From assembly GCA_947039275.1 (NCBI GenBank), contig CAMQYL010000039.1, positions 1 to 21,048 on the forward strand: DNA of 21,048 bases, given 5' to 3'. The stretch's first letter is position 1; the number at the start of each line of letters is the position of its first letter. Under the pieces are notes generated by a model. It saw nothing but the letters and a program-made list of their open reading frames with translations. It had not been told where the DNA came from and made no database searches. This DNA is from Amulumruptor sp947039275 (GTDB lineage Bacteria > Bacteroidota > Bacteroidia > Bacteroidales > Muribaculaceae). Positions 1-8,138 of the stretch are shown here, one piece after another. Both the position numbers and the translations under genes were made by a program.

Positions 1-28
1 AAGTCTAATAATTATGCACGGCGGGGAT

Positions 29-55
29 GCGGACATGCCACGGCATGTCCCTACA
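29..55 (-). repeat. Interspersed palindromic repeat, copy 1
   Basis: This is a 27-nt unit built on 9-nt complementary arms GGACATGCC and GGCATGTCC around a 2-nt centre, flanked by GC on one side and CCTACA on the other. The same unit occurs at 16370, 16431, 17473 and 17538. Taking TGTAGGG as the left end, this copy is on the minus strand. It sits upstream of rplS, at the window edge, so a partner copy could lie outside. It resembles REP elements in size and layout; that relationship is inferred. Confidence 0.85.
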
Positions 56-88
56 CATTCTCAGATACTTATGTTTTTATTATATCTA

Positions 89-121
89 CAATAGTTATAC
101 AATAGTTATACAATAGTTATA
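89..121. repeat. Three perfect 11-bp tandem repeats upstream of rplS
   Basis: Three exact head-to-tail copies of CAATAGTTATA (89-99, 100-110, 111-121) end 15 nt before the -33 element of the rplS promoter. The tract is AT-rich and its period is about one helical turn, so all copies face the same side of the DNA. It could act as an UP-like element or a binding array, or simply vary by slippage. Function is not shown by the sequence. Confidence 0.85.
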
Positions 122-136
122 TATTTCGGCAGGCTA

Positions 137-167
137 TTTGTCAAGTGGGGAAAAATTCGTACCTTTG
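137..167 (+). promoter_or_regulatory. rplS promoter (Bacteroidetes type)
   Basis: A TTTG at 137-140 is followed after 19 nt by TACCTTTG at 160-167, an exact match to the Bacteroidetes consensus TTTG-N19-TAnnTTTG. Transcription should start near 172, leaving a leader of about 80 nt before the rplS ATG. That leader holds two short, mutually exclusive stems (189-193 with 202-206, and 196-200 with 204-208), which would be compatible with leader-based control of a ribosomal protein gene but are too short to prove it. Confidence 0.8.
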
Positions 168-251
168 CCGCTGGTTTCGTAATCTCTGGCAGGACACGCA
201 GCCTGCGTATATTGCGATTAATGTCAAATTTATATCAACTTAACAAGAGCT

Positions 252-617
252 ATGGACTTAATCAAAGTCGTTGAGGAAGCATATGCTTCTGGCAAGCAGC
301 ATCCCGATTTTGGCCCCGGTGATACTATCACAGTGGCTTACCGCATCAAGGAAGGTAACAAGGAGCGTATCCAGCAGTACCGCGGTGTGGTTATCCGTAT
401 TTCGGGCGAGGGCAGCAAGAAGCGTTTTACTGTGCGCAAGATGAGCGACAACATCGGTGTAGAGCGTATCTTCCCCATCGAGTCTCCTTTCATTGACTCT
501 ATCGTCATCAACAAGTATGGCAAGGTACGTCGTGCCAAGCTTTACTATCTCCGCGGTCTCACAGGCAAGAAAGCTCGTATCAAAGAGCGTCGCCTCAAGA
601 CTCCCGTGACCAAGTAA
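252..617 (+). CDS. rplS: 50S ribosomal protein L19 (bL19)
   Basis: The 121-residue product is a full-length bL19, a component of the large ribosomal subunit located at the 30S-50S interface. Recognisable family features are the PGDTITVAYRIKEGNKERIQ stretch near residues 22-41, the YRGVVIRISGEGSKKRFTVR segment, and the RRAKLYYLRGLTGKKARIKE segment near the C terminus. Length is normal for the family. The start is the first ATG after the promoter at 137-167, with no clear Shine-Dalgarno, as usual in Bacteroidetes. It appears monocistronic: the next gene starts 262 nt later with its own promoter. Product assignment is secure. Confidence 0.98.
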   Translation: MDLIKVVEEAYASGKQHPDFGPGDTITVAYRIKEGNKERIQQYRGVVIRISGEGSKKRFTVRKMSDNIGVERIFPIESPFIDSIVINKYGKVRRAKLYYLRGLTGKKARIKERRLKTPVTK

Positions 618-671
618 ATTTGGTTTTTACTGGCGACGCGGTTATTAAGTGTCGCAGTTTGACAAAACTAT

Positions 672-716
672 ATAGCAGGCATCAATATGAGCATTGCTCA
701 TATTGATGCCTGCTAT
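672..716. terminator. Long perfect hairpin downstream of rplS
   Basis: Positions 672-692 and 696-716 are perfectly complementary over 21 bp around a 3-nt loop (ATT). A weaker bulged stem (629-637 with 651-658) lies just after the rplS stop. No clean T-tract follows on the plus strand (ATGCTTTC), so it is not a textbook intrinsic terminator. It may end or stabilise the rplS transcript. No other feature is seen between 718 and 820. Confidence 0.6.
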
Positions 717-820
717 GCTTTCAGTATGTATTTGATGCGGGATTGTTTGTAAGTGCTTGTTACTGTTATCTACAAATCATATACAAAACGAGTTTTGACA
801 GTAATGGATTGTGTATGAGG

Positions 821-851
821 TTGCTATGATGCTTTTATTAGCATAACTTTG
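821..851 (+). promoter_or_regulatory. Promoter of the BspA-like gene
   Basis: TTG at 821-823, a 20-nt spacer, then TAACTTTG at 844-851 match the Bacteroidetes promoter. The start codon of the LRR protein follows 28 nt after the -7 box, giving a short leader. Confidence 0.75.
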
Positions 852-879
852 CATCCGTCATTTAATTTATTTATCCATT

Positions 880-3177
880 ATGCATAAACTGTTTGTTTCA
901 GGCACTGCTTCTTTGCGTGCGGTGTCGTTTGTTTTTATCATTCTGTTTGGCGCATTAAATGTTTGGGCTTTTACAGTTGACGGTATCAACTATAGGGATT
1001 GTTCCCAGCCTACGTCAGGTCTTCATAATCGGGTTGAAGTAATCGGGGGCACGCCTAAAGATGGTATGTTGACCATTCCCGGTGTCGTAGAATCTCCTGA
1101 TGGAAAAACTTTCACGGTTTCAAGGATAGGTATGTTTGCTTTTCAGAATAAATCTGATATCAAGAATGTTGCATTGCCTGCCGGGATAGACATATTGCAG
1201 GGTGCTTTCATGGGGTGTTCGGCTCTTGAAGAGATTGACATGTCAGATATCGGCAATATCTACCTTGAAGCTTTTCGAGGGTGCAAGTCATTGCGCAGAG
1301 TAGTCCTGCCGGAACGTTTGAGCTTTTTGCCTGATGACCTGTTTTGTGGATGTTATAATCTCAGAGATATAGACCTGTCAGCTGTAACTGAAATAAATGA
1401 TGGTGCATTGTATGACTGTAATCTGACAGGATGTATCCCTCCTCGAGAGTTGACTTATATCGGTAAGGAGGCTCTTGCTCTTACCTATGGTATAAAATCT
1501 GTGGTTTTTACTGGTGAATCACGGCATTTCAATGCCGAAGCTTTTGTCAATAGTGCTATTGAGTCAGTGATTTTCCGTGCACCCGGTGACATGCATATTC
1601 CCGGTCAGGCTTTCAGTGGGTGTAAGTATCTGCATACTGTGGCAGCAGAAGACGGTTGCAGGATAAAATCCATAGGCTATTATGCTTTTAATAATTGCCA
1701 GTCATTGCTCCCGTTTGATCTTACTGGTGTGACCGAGATATCTGAAGGTGCGTTCAGCGGATGCCGAAAATGGGACCGTTTGGATCTTCCGCGCTCATTG
1801 CAGTCTGTAGGTCGACAGGCATTCTATGGTACCAGCATCAAGCATGTAGAGTTTCCTTATTGGATTGATGAAAGTAAAATCGGCGATAATGCATTTGCTT
1901 CCTCCCAGCTTGTGTCAGTAATCTGGCCTGAGACGTGGACAGATATCAGTCGGCACCTATCGATGTTCAGCAGCTCATCAGGTACTTTGGAGGAAGTCGT
2001 CCTTCCTGGAGACTGTGGGTCTATACCTGATGAAGCTTTTTATAATTGTTATAAACTGAAAAGAGTTTCAGGCGGACAGTCGTTAATGACTATAGGTAAT
2101 CGTGCTTTTGAATATTGTTCCAGCCTTGAAACTTTTGATCATGACAGTGACATTGAAGAAATTGGGGTCAGGGCATTCTATCAGTGTGAATCATTGAAAA
2201 CGTTCAAAGCAGGGATTAGCCTTAAGAAGATTCTCAAAGGGGCGTTTCAAGGATGCAAGATGTTGGAATCTATAGATACTCATGGCATGGGAACAGTAGT
2301 GTTTGTGGGTGAACAGGCTTTCCGTGGCAGCGGCTTGATCGATTGCGGTTTCTTGGCATATCATGATGAGCCGGTAGATATAGAGTGGGAAGCTTTCAGG
2401 GATTGTAGAAGATTGAAAGGAATTAATCTTGATCTCGGTTTTGGAGAAGATGACCCTGATTATGAAAATAATTACGTGTGTCTGCCTTCAGCCTTACGTA
2501 AAATCGGCACCGATGCGTTCCTGAACTGTACCTCTATCAAAGGTTTGTGGATCGAAGAACCCGACCAGGGCATATGCTTGGAAGTTACAGCAAATCCCAA
2601 AAACGGCTCTGTACGCTCTCCTTTTACAGGGTGTCAGGTTGAAAGGCTCGTTATACTGCGTGACATCATTCCCGACGATGCAGCCATGGCAATGTTGCTG
2701 CCACCGCTTGACCATGTTAATTTTCTAAGATTTGGCATCGCTTACGGACACAAGGCAATGGATGTCCGCGGATTGCCTGCCAATAATGATGGTGCAGTAA
2801 ATCTTCCTGAACTTCGACAGTTAGAGATAGGCAACCGTGTGGATCCGATTCCCTCATTTGCTGCAAGTCCATTGTTGCGGTCTGTCATGCTCCGAGGTAA
2901 CTACGAAATTCCTCCCCGAGCAAGAGGTTTCCATCCTGACACATATACATATGGTCACTTGGATGTGGAAAATGAAGATGCGTACCGTGAGGCTGATCCC
3001 TGGTGCAATTTCTTCAACATGCAGTCGGCTATTGATGATGTGGCTCAAGAAACGGAATCTGACAGACCTGCGACAGAGTATTACAATCTCTATGGGCAAA
3101 AAATAGCCATGCCGCAGTCAGGGGCTTTGACCATAATCCGTAGGGATGGTAGAGCCGCAAAGCGCATCGTCTTCTGA
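880..3177 (+). CDS. Secreted BspA-like leucine-rich-repeat protein
   Basis: The 765-residue product begins with a signal peptide (about residues 1-31, hydrophobic core VSFVFIILFGALNVWA). From about residue 60 to beyond 560 it carries many copies of the LRR_5/BspA-type repeat, with the recurring pattern AFxGCxxLxxIxLP (for example AFRGCKSLRRVVLP, AFQGCKMLESID). Such proteins are surface or secreted and in some Bacteroidetes mediate adhesion; the ligand here is unknown. The extreme C terminus (YNLYGQKIAMPQSG... GRAAKRIVF) resembles the short C-terminal domain of many Bacteroidetes secreted proteins, similar to sorting tails. It has its own promoter and faces the helicase gene tail to tail with only 5 nt between the stops and no terminator visible there. 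The LRR family call is secure; the role is inferred. Confidence 0.93.
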   Translation: MHKLFVSGTASLRAVSFVFIILFGALNVWAFTVDGINYRDCSQPTSGLHNRVEVIGGTPKDGMLTIPGVVESPDGKTFTVSRIGMFAFQNKSDIKNVALPAGIDILQGAFMGCSALEEIDMSDIGNIYLEAFRGCKSLRRVVLPERLSFLPDDLFCGCYNLRDIDLSAVTEINDGALYDCNLTGCIPPRELTYIGKEALALTYGIKSVVFTGESRHFNAEAFVNSAIESVIFRAPGDMHIPGQAFSGCKYLHTVAAEDGCRIKSIGYYAFNNCQSLLPFDLTGVTEISEGAFSGCRKWDRLDLPRSLQSVGRQAFYGTSIKHVEFPYWIDESKIGDNAFASSQLVSVIWPETWTDISRHLSMFSSSSGTLEEVVLPGDCGSIPDEAFYNCYKLKRVSGGQSLMTIGNRAFEYCSSLETFDHDSDIEEIGVRAFYQCESLKTFKAGISLKKILKGAFQGCKMLESIDTHGMGTVVFVGEQAFRGSGLIDCGFLAYHDEPVDIEWEAFRDCRRLKGINLDLGFGEDDPDYENNYVCLPSALRKIGTDAFLNCTSIKGLWIEEPDQGICLEVTANPKNGSVRSPFTGCQVERLVILRDIIPDDAAMAMLLPPLDHVNFLRFGIAYGHKAMDVRGLPANNDGAVNLPELRQLEIGNRVDPIPSFAASPLLRSVMLRGNYEIPPRARGFHPDTYTYGHLDVENEDAYREADPWCNFFNMQSAIDDVAQETESDRPATEYYNLYGQKIAMPQSGALTIIRRDGRAAKRIVF

Positions 3178-3182
3178 TCGAT

Positions 3183-5081
3183 TCAACCCACTTCGAGCTT
3201 GCGGTTGATTTCATCTATGGCTCTCTCGATGATGTCGAGGGAGCCTTTATCTTGGTTGGAGGCTATGGACTGGGCTTTGAGCAGGGTGTCCATGGCGTCG
3301 TGGAATTCGCGTTGCTCTATCAGCACGAGGGCTCTGCCTATCATGGCTCTGACATTGTCGGGGGTAAGACGTAGTGCCTTGTCAAAATTGGCTATGGCTG
3401 GGGTCAGTTCCTGACCGTCTTCTAAGCAGTAGTATCCGAGTTCGACATATTCGTCTGACAACGTGGCGAGCAGAGCCTCTTTCTCGCCGAGTTGCTCGTT
3501 GAGGGCGTTGATGGTGTCTTGTGTTTCCTTTTGCTGACGTAGGATTTTGGAGCGGATGAATCTGTTAAGCAGCGGATTGGCGAGCAAAGCCGGCTCATCG
3601 GTGAAGACTTCTTTTATCTTGTCATAGGCGAGGGTGTATTCACATTGTTCCCACAGCTTGGATGCCGCTTTCAGATTGTCGCGACGACGACCGCGCCGCA
3701 AGGCGTTATGCAGCAGCGTCTCGTCATTAAATGTCCGGGAGAATTCGGATATGGCGCGGTTGACGAATATGTCTTTAGCTCCGAGCGGCGACAGCAACCG
3801 CAGTCCGTCAAGCGAGCGGCACCGGCTCAGTGCCACATAGGTCTGTCCGGAAGAAAACGCGCCCGAACCCATGTCGATTATGAGATTGTTGAATGTCAGT
3901 CCCTGGCTCTTATGTATGGTGAGCGCCCAAGCCAGTTTTACAGGGTACTGTACATATGCTCCGATTTCTTTCTCGATGACACTCTTGCGCTTTTCGTCAT
4001 ATTCATACACGATGTTTGCCCACCGGTCCTGTTCTACCTCATGGGTAGTGCCGTTTTCGAGCGTGACCTCGATTCGTTCGGGGAGACATTTGGTTACCTT
4101 GCCCACCGTGCCGTTGACCCAACGGCGGTCATAGTCGTTTTTCACAAACACTATCTGTGCACCCTCCTTGAGCTGGAGTGTGCGTGGCGTGGGGAGATTG
4201 TTTTCAGGAAATTCGCCGGTGATGACACCTTCATACGTGCGCATGGGGCGGCGTATCTCTTTGAGTCGCGCATCATTGATAGCCTCCACGGTATCGCGGC
4301 GCGTAGCTAGCGTCATGACCATCTCCTTGCGCCGCCGTGTCTCAGCAGGAGCCTCGGTAGAGATACGTGAATTGATACGCGTTATGTCATCGGCTGTCGG
4401 TATCCCCATCCTTACTCTGTCAAGCAGGCTGATGAAATCCTCTTGTGTCTGTCGGTAGACTTTGGTCAGCTCCACCGATACGAGCGGTATCTGCTTAAAG
4501 GCATTGGCAGAGAAGAAATAGGCATTGGGATAATATCGGTGAAGCAGCAGCTTCATATCGGGTGTGACCACCGGCTCGAGCTGGAAAAGGTCACCGACCA
4601 GCAGCAACTGTTTTCCGGCAAATGGCTCCCGGGGATTACGGCAATAGTGACGGAGCAGCTTGTCGACAAAATCCACTATGTCGGCTCTGACCATGGATAT
4701 TTCGTCAATGATGATCAGATCGAGACCCTTGAGCAGCTTGACGAATTTGGCGGAATATTTCATGCGCTTCTGAAGTCTGTTAGGGGCAAACTCCACATCG
4801 TCAGGTAGCAGAGGCTTAAGAGGCAGTTTGAAAAAGGAGTGGAGTGTTTGTCCGCCGACATTTACTGCCGCGATGCCTGTAGGAGCCAATACCACATAGC
4901 TCTTATCGGTGTTGGCGGTCACATATCTCAGAAACGTGGATTTGCCCGTACCAGCCTTGCCGGTCAGAAACACCGATTGGTTGGTATGGGCAATGAGATT
5001 CCATGCATTCTGAAACTCCCGGTTGTCAAGGTCAACCTCGACACCGGGAGTCTGTCTGTCGTCGTTGCGCGGCTTGGTCAT
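3183..5081 (-). CDS. Pif1-like superfamily 1B helicase with C-terminal TPR region
   Basis: The 632-residue product shows the SF1 helicase motifs in order: Walker A GKAGTGKS (41-48), motif Ia around APTGIAAVNVGGQTLHSFF (66-84), Walker B LIIIDE (122-127), motif III GDLFQL (163-168), YRQT (209-212), motif V ALTIHKSQGLTF (386-397) and motif VI YVALSRCRSLDGL (415-427). This is the Pif1/RecD2-like pattern, so ATP-dependent 5'-3' DNA unwinding is expected from the family. Residues about 520-610 form helices with TPR character (LGYYCLEDGQELTPAIANFDKALRL), likely a protein-binding tail. The gene starts 14 nt downstream of the outer-membrane protein gene in the same direction, so the two are probably co-transcribed. 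Family is secure; the biological role and partner are unknown. Confidence 0.93.
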   Translation of the reverse strand: MTKPRNDDRQTPGVEVDLDNREFQNAWNLIAHTNQSVFLTGKAGTGKSTFLRYVTANTDKSYVVLAPTGIAAVNVGGQTLHSFFKLPLKPLLPDDVEFAPNRLQKRMKYSAKFVKLLKGLDLIIIDEISMVRADIVDFVDKLLRHYCRNPREPFAGKQLLLVGDLFQLEPVVTPDMKLLLHRYYPNAYFFSANAFKQIPLVSVELTKVYRQTQEDFISLLDRVRMGIPTADDITRINSRISTEAPAETRRRKEMVMTLATRRDTVEAINDARLKEIRRPMRTYEGVITGEFPENNLPTPRTLQLKEGAQIVFVKNDYDRRWVNGTVGKVTKCLPERIEVTLENGTTHEVEQDRWANIVYEYDEKRKSVIEKEIGAYVQYPVKLAWALTIHKSQGLTFNNLIIDMGSGAFSSGQTYVALSRCRSLDGLRLLSPLGAKDIFVNRAISEFSRTFNDETLLHNALRRGRRRDNLKAASKLWEQCEYTLAYDKIKEVFTDEPALLANPLLNRFIRSKILRQQKETQDTINALNEQLGEKEALLATLSDEYVELGYYCLEDGQELTPAIANFDKALRLTPDNVRAMIGRALVLIEQREFHDAMDTLLKAQSIASNQDKGSLDIIERAIDEINRKLEVG

Positions 5082-5095
5082 CTGTCTGCGCTATA

Positions 5096-6748
5096 TTAGA
5101 ATTTCAGTCCGCAGGAGAGCACGATGTTATGGTCGTTAAAAGTAAGTTTTGATGTCTCCTTGGAGTCAGTCCATGGATAGTAAGTCGATGATGTATGGCG
5201 GTAGACATACGCAGCGTCCACATAGAACATCTGATAGCGGTATCCGAGGCCGCAAGTGATGTAGTTAGTGGCATTGTCGAGCGTGAACGAAGCATCGGTG
5301 TGGTAGTCATATGCGCCTCCTGTTGCCATCGAGAGGTCCGAGTGGTTAAGCTCGTTGATTTTGGATTCACCCTTGACAGGTGATGACACATAGCTGTAGC
5401 CGGCTCGCAGGCTGAACGATGGGGTCACGCGGTACTCCAGACCCAGGCGCAGTGTGTTGGATGCCTGGAAATAGTTCTTTGCATCCTCGTTCTGAAGAGT
5501 GTAGTCTATGCCGTTGTTTGACTGGAAGTGCATCTGATTGTAGGGATTGTACTCGTAATCCAGACTGACAATAGCCTTCTGACCGATGACACCTGCCAAA
5601 CCGAGCATCAGTCTCCAAGGTGTGCGGTATTCCCAGTCGACCCATGAGTCGTATCCGTTGTTGGTATATGTCGAGAATTTGTAGGGATGCTTCTGTACTG
5701 CGCCGAGCGGTCCTGTGGTCTGTGCCTCGAAACTGCCGTCTACGCTGCCGTAGGTGCTCTCTGTCAGCGAGTACCATGTGGGCGTATGGACGGCGAAACC
5801 GATGCGGAACTCATTGATTGGCTTGAAGATCATACCGAACTTCACGTTGACACCGTTGCCCCAGATGTGCTTGTAGCTGTCAAGGGCGAAAGCACCGTTG
5901 CCGTTTGCCACTTTCATTGAATTGCCGTCGTCATAGGGCATCATGCCGTTGTCGATGCCTTCGCCGTAGGTGGTCCACTGCTTGAAATCTATATCGGTGA
6001 TGCCTATTCCGAGACCCCAGTAGATCTGGTTGATGAAATTACCGCCGAAATTGATGGAGTATTCATCGATGTATCCCTTTTCCTCCACGAAATAGCTTGC
6101 ATTGGCTGATGAGCTTCCGGGAGTATAGAGTCCCTGATACATGTTGTTTGTCGGGCGGTTAGAGATAGGGTTGATTTCTCCACCGTTAAACAGCAGCACC
6201 CCTAACCATGAATAGTCGTAATCATACGGGTTGTGAGCTGCGCTGCCTGATGACAATTCTTCGGATGTGAATCCTTGTCCTGTCAGGTATGTCGCCATAT
6301 GGTTGGTCAGAGATCCACTGAGCTGGTCTACATATCCCTGATAACGGCGGTCAAGGCTGCGGGCACGTCCGTATGATACGCCCCAGTTGAAAAACGGCAT
6401 GACTTCATTGCCTGTGCGCCATGTGCCGATGTAGCCGAAATTAGGACAGTAGACTTTGGTCATGTCGTTTGACATCCTATAGCCCTGGGTCTCGGACTTG
6501 CTTGACATGATGTCGATATCCATGGTGACACCCACTTCGTTGGAGCGGTAGATGCCTATGCCGCCAGGATTCTGAGTGAGAGTGGAGAGGTCGCCGCCGA
6601 GAGCGGTGAATGCTCCGCCCATCGACATGAAGCGGGCTGTGCCACGAAGGTCATTGCGGTTCATCTGCAATCCGTCGACTGCAGACTGTCCCATGGCTGC
6701 CAGAGGCAATATCGCCGAGGCGAGCAGTGTCAATCTTGATATTTTCAT
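5096..6748 (-). CDS. FadL/OmpP1-like outer-membrane beta-barrel protein
   Basis: The 550-residue product has a signal peptide (about residues 1-20, MKISRLTLLASAILPLAAMG) and the N-terminal block typical of Bacteroidetes OmpP1/FadL-type transport proteins: RGTARFMSMGGAFTALGGDL followed by STLTQNPGGIGIYRS. The rest alternates amphipathic strands and ends in a C-terminal strand with terminal Phe (NIVLSCGLKF), consistent with an outer-membrane barrel inserted by BAM. FadL relatives carry hydrophobic compounds; the substrate here is unknown. The start gives a clean signal peptide. No TAnnTTTG box is visible in the 78 nt upstream, so it may be transcribed from the promoter of the upstream repeat-protein gene. 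Family call is good, substrate unassigned. Confidence 0.88.
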   Translation of the reverse strand: MKISRLTLLASAILPLAAMGQSAVDGLQMNRNDLRGTARFMSMGGAFTALGGDLSTLTQNPGGIGIYRSNEVGVTMDIDIMSSKSETQGYRMSNDMTKVYCPNFGYIGTWRTGNEVMPFFNWGVSYGRARSLDRRYQGYVDQLSGSLTNHMATYLTGQGFTSEELSSGSAAHNPYDYDYSWLGVLLFNGGEINPISNRPTNNMYQGLYTPGSSSANASYFVEEKGYIDEYSINFGGNFINQIYWGLGIGITDIDFKQWTTYGEGIDNGMMPYDDGNSMKVANGNGAFALDSYKHIWGNGVNVKFGMIFKPINEFRIGFAVHTPTWYSLTESTYGSVDGSFEAQTTGPLGAVQKHPYKFSTYTNNGYDSWVDWEYRTPWRLMLGLAGVIGQKAIVSLDYEYNPYNQMHFQSNNGIDYTLQNEDAKNYFQASNTLRLGLEYRVTPSFSLRAGYSYVSSPVKGESKINELNHSDLSMATGGAYDYHTDASFTLDNATNYITCGLGYRYQMFYVDAAYVYRHTSSTYYPWTDSKETSKLTFNDHNIVLSCGLKF

Positions 6749-6826
6749 GATTAGGATTCAGGAAACACCTGACTATTATTTTAGATGGAATATGTTATCA
6801 GTTGGTTTTGCAGATGCCGCTGTGTA

Positions 6827-7879
6827 TTAGTGGCGTCCTCTGGCTCCGCCGGAGTATCCTCCCGAGCTGCGTCCGCCGCCTGACGAGCCTCGCCCTATGG
6901 AGCTGCCACCGCGTCCGGGAGAGGAGGGTGAGTAGCTGCCGCGACCGGGCGATGATGTACCTCTGTTGTTGGAGGGGGTGTAGCTGCCTCTGCCAGGAGA
7001 AGAAGACCCGTTGGAGGGTGTATAGCTTCCGCGTCCGGGTGACGAAGTGCCGTTTGAGGGTGTGTAGCTTCCGCGTCCAGGCGAGGATGTCCCATTAGAA
7101 GGAGTGTATGTGCCCCTGCCTGGCGAAGATGTGCCATATGCCGGGCGACGGCCAGGGCTGGTGCCCGGGTTTGGCAGTCTACCGGGGCGCAGGTCATTGC
7201 GTCCGGGGCTCGGACGTCCGGGACGATGGGAGGGTGGAGGAGTAGGCCGCCATCCGGGATACCATGACGGACCGCCCCACGGATAGTTCCATCCCCATGA
7301 CCATGAGGGTCCCCAGTAGTTGTTCCATCCCCAGCTGATTGACCAGCCCGGTCTGTACCATGGGTCATACCAACCTGGGGTATACCACGGACTGTAGTAG
7401 TTGTAGCCATACCATGTGTTATAGTACGGATTGCCGTAAACGTAGCTTACAGATGGGGTAGCGTTGACTACATTGACATCGCCTGAGGTGTAGATGGTGC
7501 TGCCAGAGCCGTCTATGTTCACAGTAGCGGCATCGGGATAATAGTATTGCGATGCTATGCGTTCGTATTGTGGCAGGTCGTTGACCGAAATGGTGTCGGT
7601 GGCGAAAAATCCTCGGCGGTTATAGGCATCGACATCCATTATCGCGCCACCTTGTGAGGGCAACACGGAGTATGTGTCAGCAGCGGGATAGTCATATACG
7701 GTTGTGACTCCATAGCCATTGCTGCTTGCTGTAGCAGCCTTAGGCTTTGACGACTTTGATGCCTCTTTTTTTGACGGCTCGGTATAATATATGTCGTCAT
7801 CGTAGCTCTGAGCATGGCTCGTGAGCGACGATGTCATAACGGCAACCGCCATAAGAAACAATACTTTCAGAGTTTTCAT
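6827..7879 (-). CDS. Secreted Trp/Tyr-rich protein with tandem PGRG repeats
   Basis: I do not recognise a named family. The start at 7879 is chosen because it gives a good signal peptide (MKTLKVLFLMAVAVMTSSLT, cleavage near SHAQ at 21-24); an in-frame ATG at 7933 would add 18 residues before it. The mature 350-residue precursor has an acidic/lysine-rich linker (25-60), a conserved-looking region (60-145), a segment extremely rich in W, Y, G and P (150-215), and a low-complexity tail. Residues about 248-325 hold tandem 14-residue units YTPSNGTSSPGRGS, and the last 25 residues are G/S/R. It is probably periplasmic or cell-surface and intrinsically disordered at the C terminus. The 42-bp DNA repeats (6905-7138) could vary in number by slippage. 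Confidence 0.8.
   Translation of the reverse strand: MKTLKVLFLMAVAVMTSSLTSHAQSYDDDIYYTEPSKKEASKSSKPKAATASSNGYGVTTVYDYPAADTYSVLPSQGGAIMDVDAYNRRGFFATDTISVNDLPQYERIASQYYYPDAATVNIDGSGSTIYTSGDVNVVNATPSVSYVYGNPYYNTWYGYNYYSPWYTPGWYDPWYRPGWSISWGWNNYWGPSWSWGWNYPWGGPSWYPGWRPTPPPSHRPGRPSPGRNDLRPGRLPNPGTSPGRRPAYGTSSPGRGTYTPSNGTSSPGRGSYTPSNGTSSPGRGSYTPSNGSSSPGRGSYTPSNNRGTSSPGRGSYSPSSPGRGGSSIGRGSSGGGRSSGGYSGGARGRH
6905..7138 (-). repeat. Coding tandem repeats of about 42 bp
   Basis: These are the DNA copies of the 14-residue YTPSNGTSSPGRGS unit inside the secreted repeat protein: three full units, a 16-residue variant (with NNRG inserted) and degenerate flanks. The units are imperfect at the DNA level, so they look diversified rather than freshly expanded. 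Confidence 0.75.
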
Positions 7880-7990
7880 ACTTATATTATCATTAAAGAT
7901 TGACAGAGAGAGTGGGTGATTGGTCTTAATCATGATTGTTGTTTTTCAGATTAGACCGCTCAGGGAGTCCATAGTTTAACTCCCGAAATA

Positions 7991-7998
7991 CAAATATA
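7991..7998 (-). promoter_or_regulatory. Candidate -7 box for the secreted repeat protein
   Basis: Read on the minus strand this is TATATTTG, an exact TAnnTTTG match, 112 nt upstream of the chosen start codon. No clear TTG is found at the -33 spacing, so it is only a candidate. It lies between this gene and the terminator of the DUF308 gene, the expected place for a promoter. Confidence 0.5.
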
Positions 7999-8032
7999 AT
8001 TAAAAACTCCGATAATCTCCTTCATCAGACTG

Positions 8033-8097
8033 AAAAAACAGTCCGGTAACCGGCTTTGAGGTACAATCGCCCTCGGTTATCAGCTCGGTTACCGGAC
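8033..8097 (-). terminator. Intrinsic terminator of the DUF308 gene
   Basis: Arms GTCCGGTAACCG (8041-8052) and CGGTTACCGGAC (8086-8097) pair perfectly over 12 bp. On the minus strand the stem is followed shortly by a run of six T (8033-8038). The long loop can fold further (8051-8078), giving a branched structure. It lies 42 nt past the stop of the DUF308/HdeD gene and should insulate it from the repeat-protein gene. Confidence 0.8.
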
Positions 8098-8138
8098 ATG
8101 TTTGGTGTATGTTTGTCGGGTTAAAGCCCTATTGACGT

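Noticed and set aside
3645..4310. Plus-strand 221-residue ORF opposite the helicase
   Set aside because: It is the antisense shadow of conserved helicase motifs, with no family similarity or promoter.
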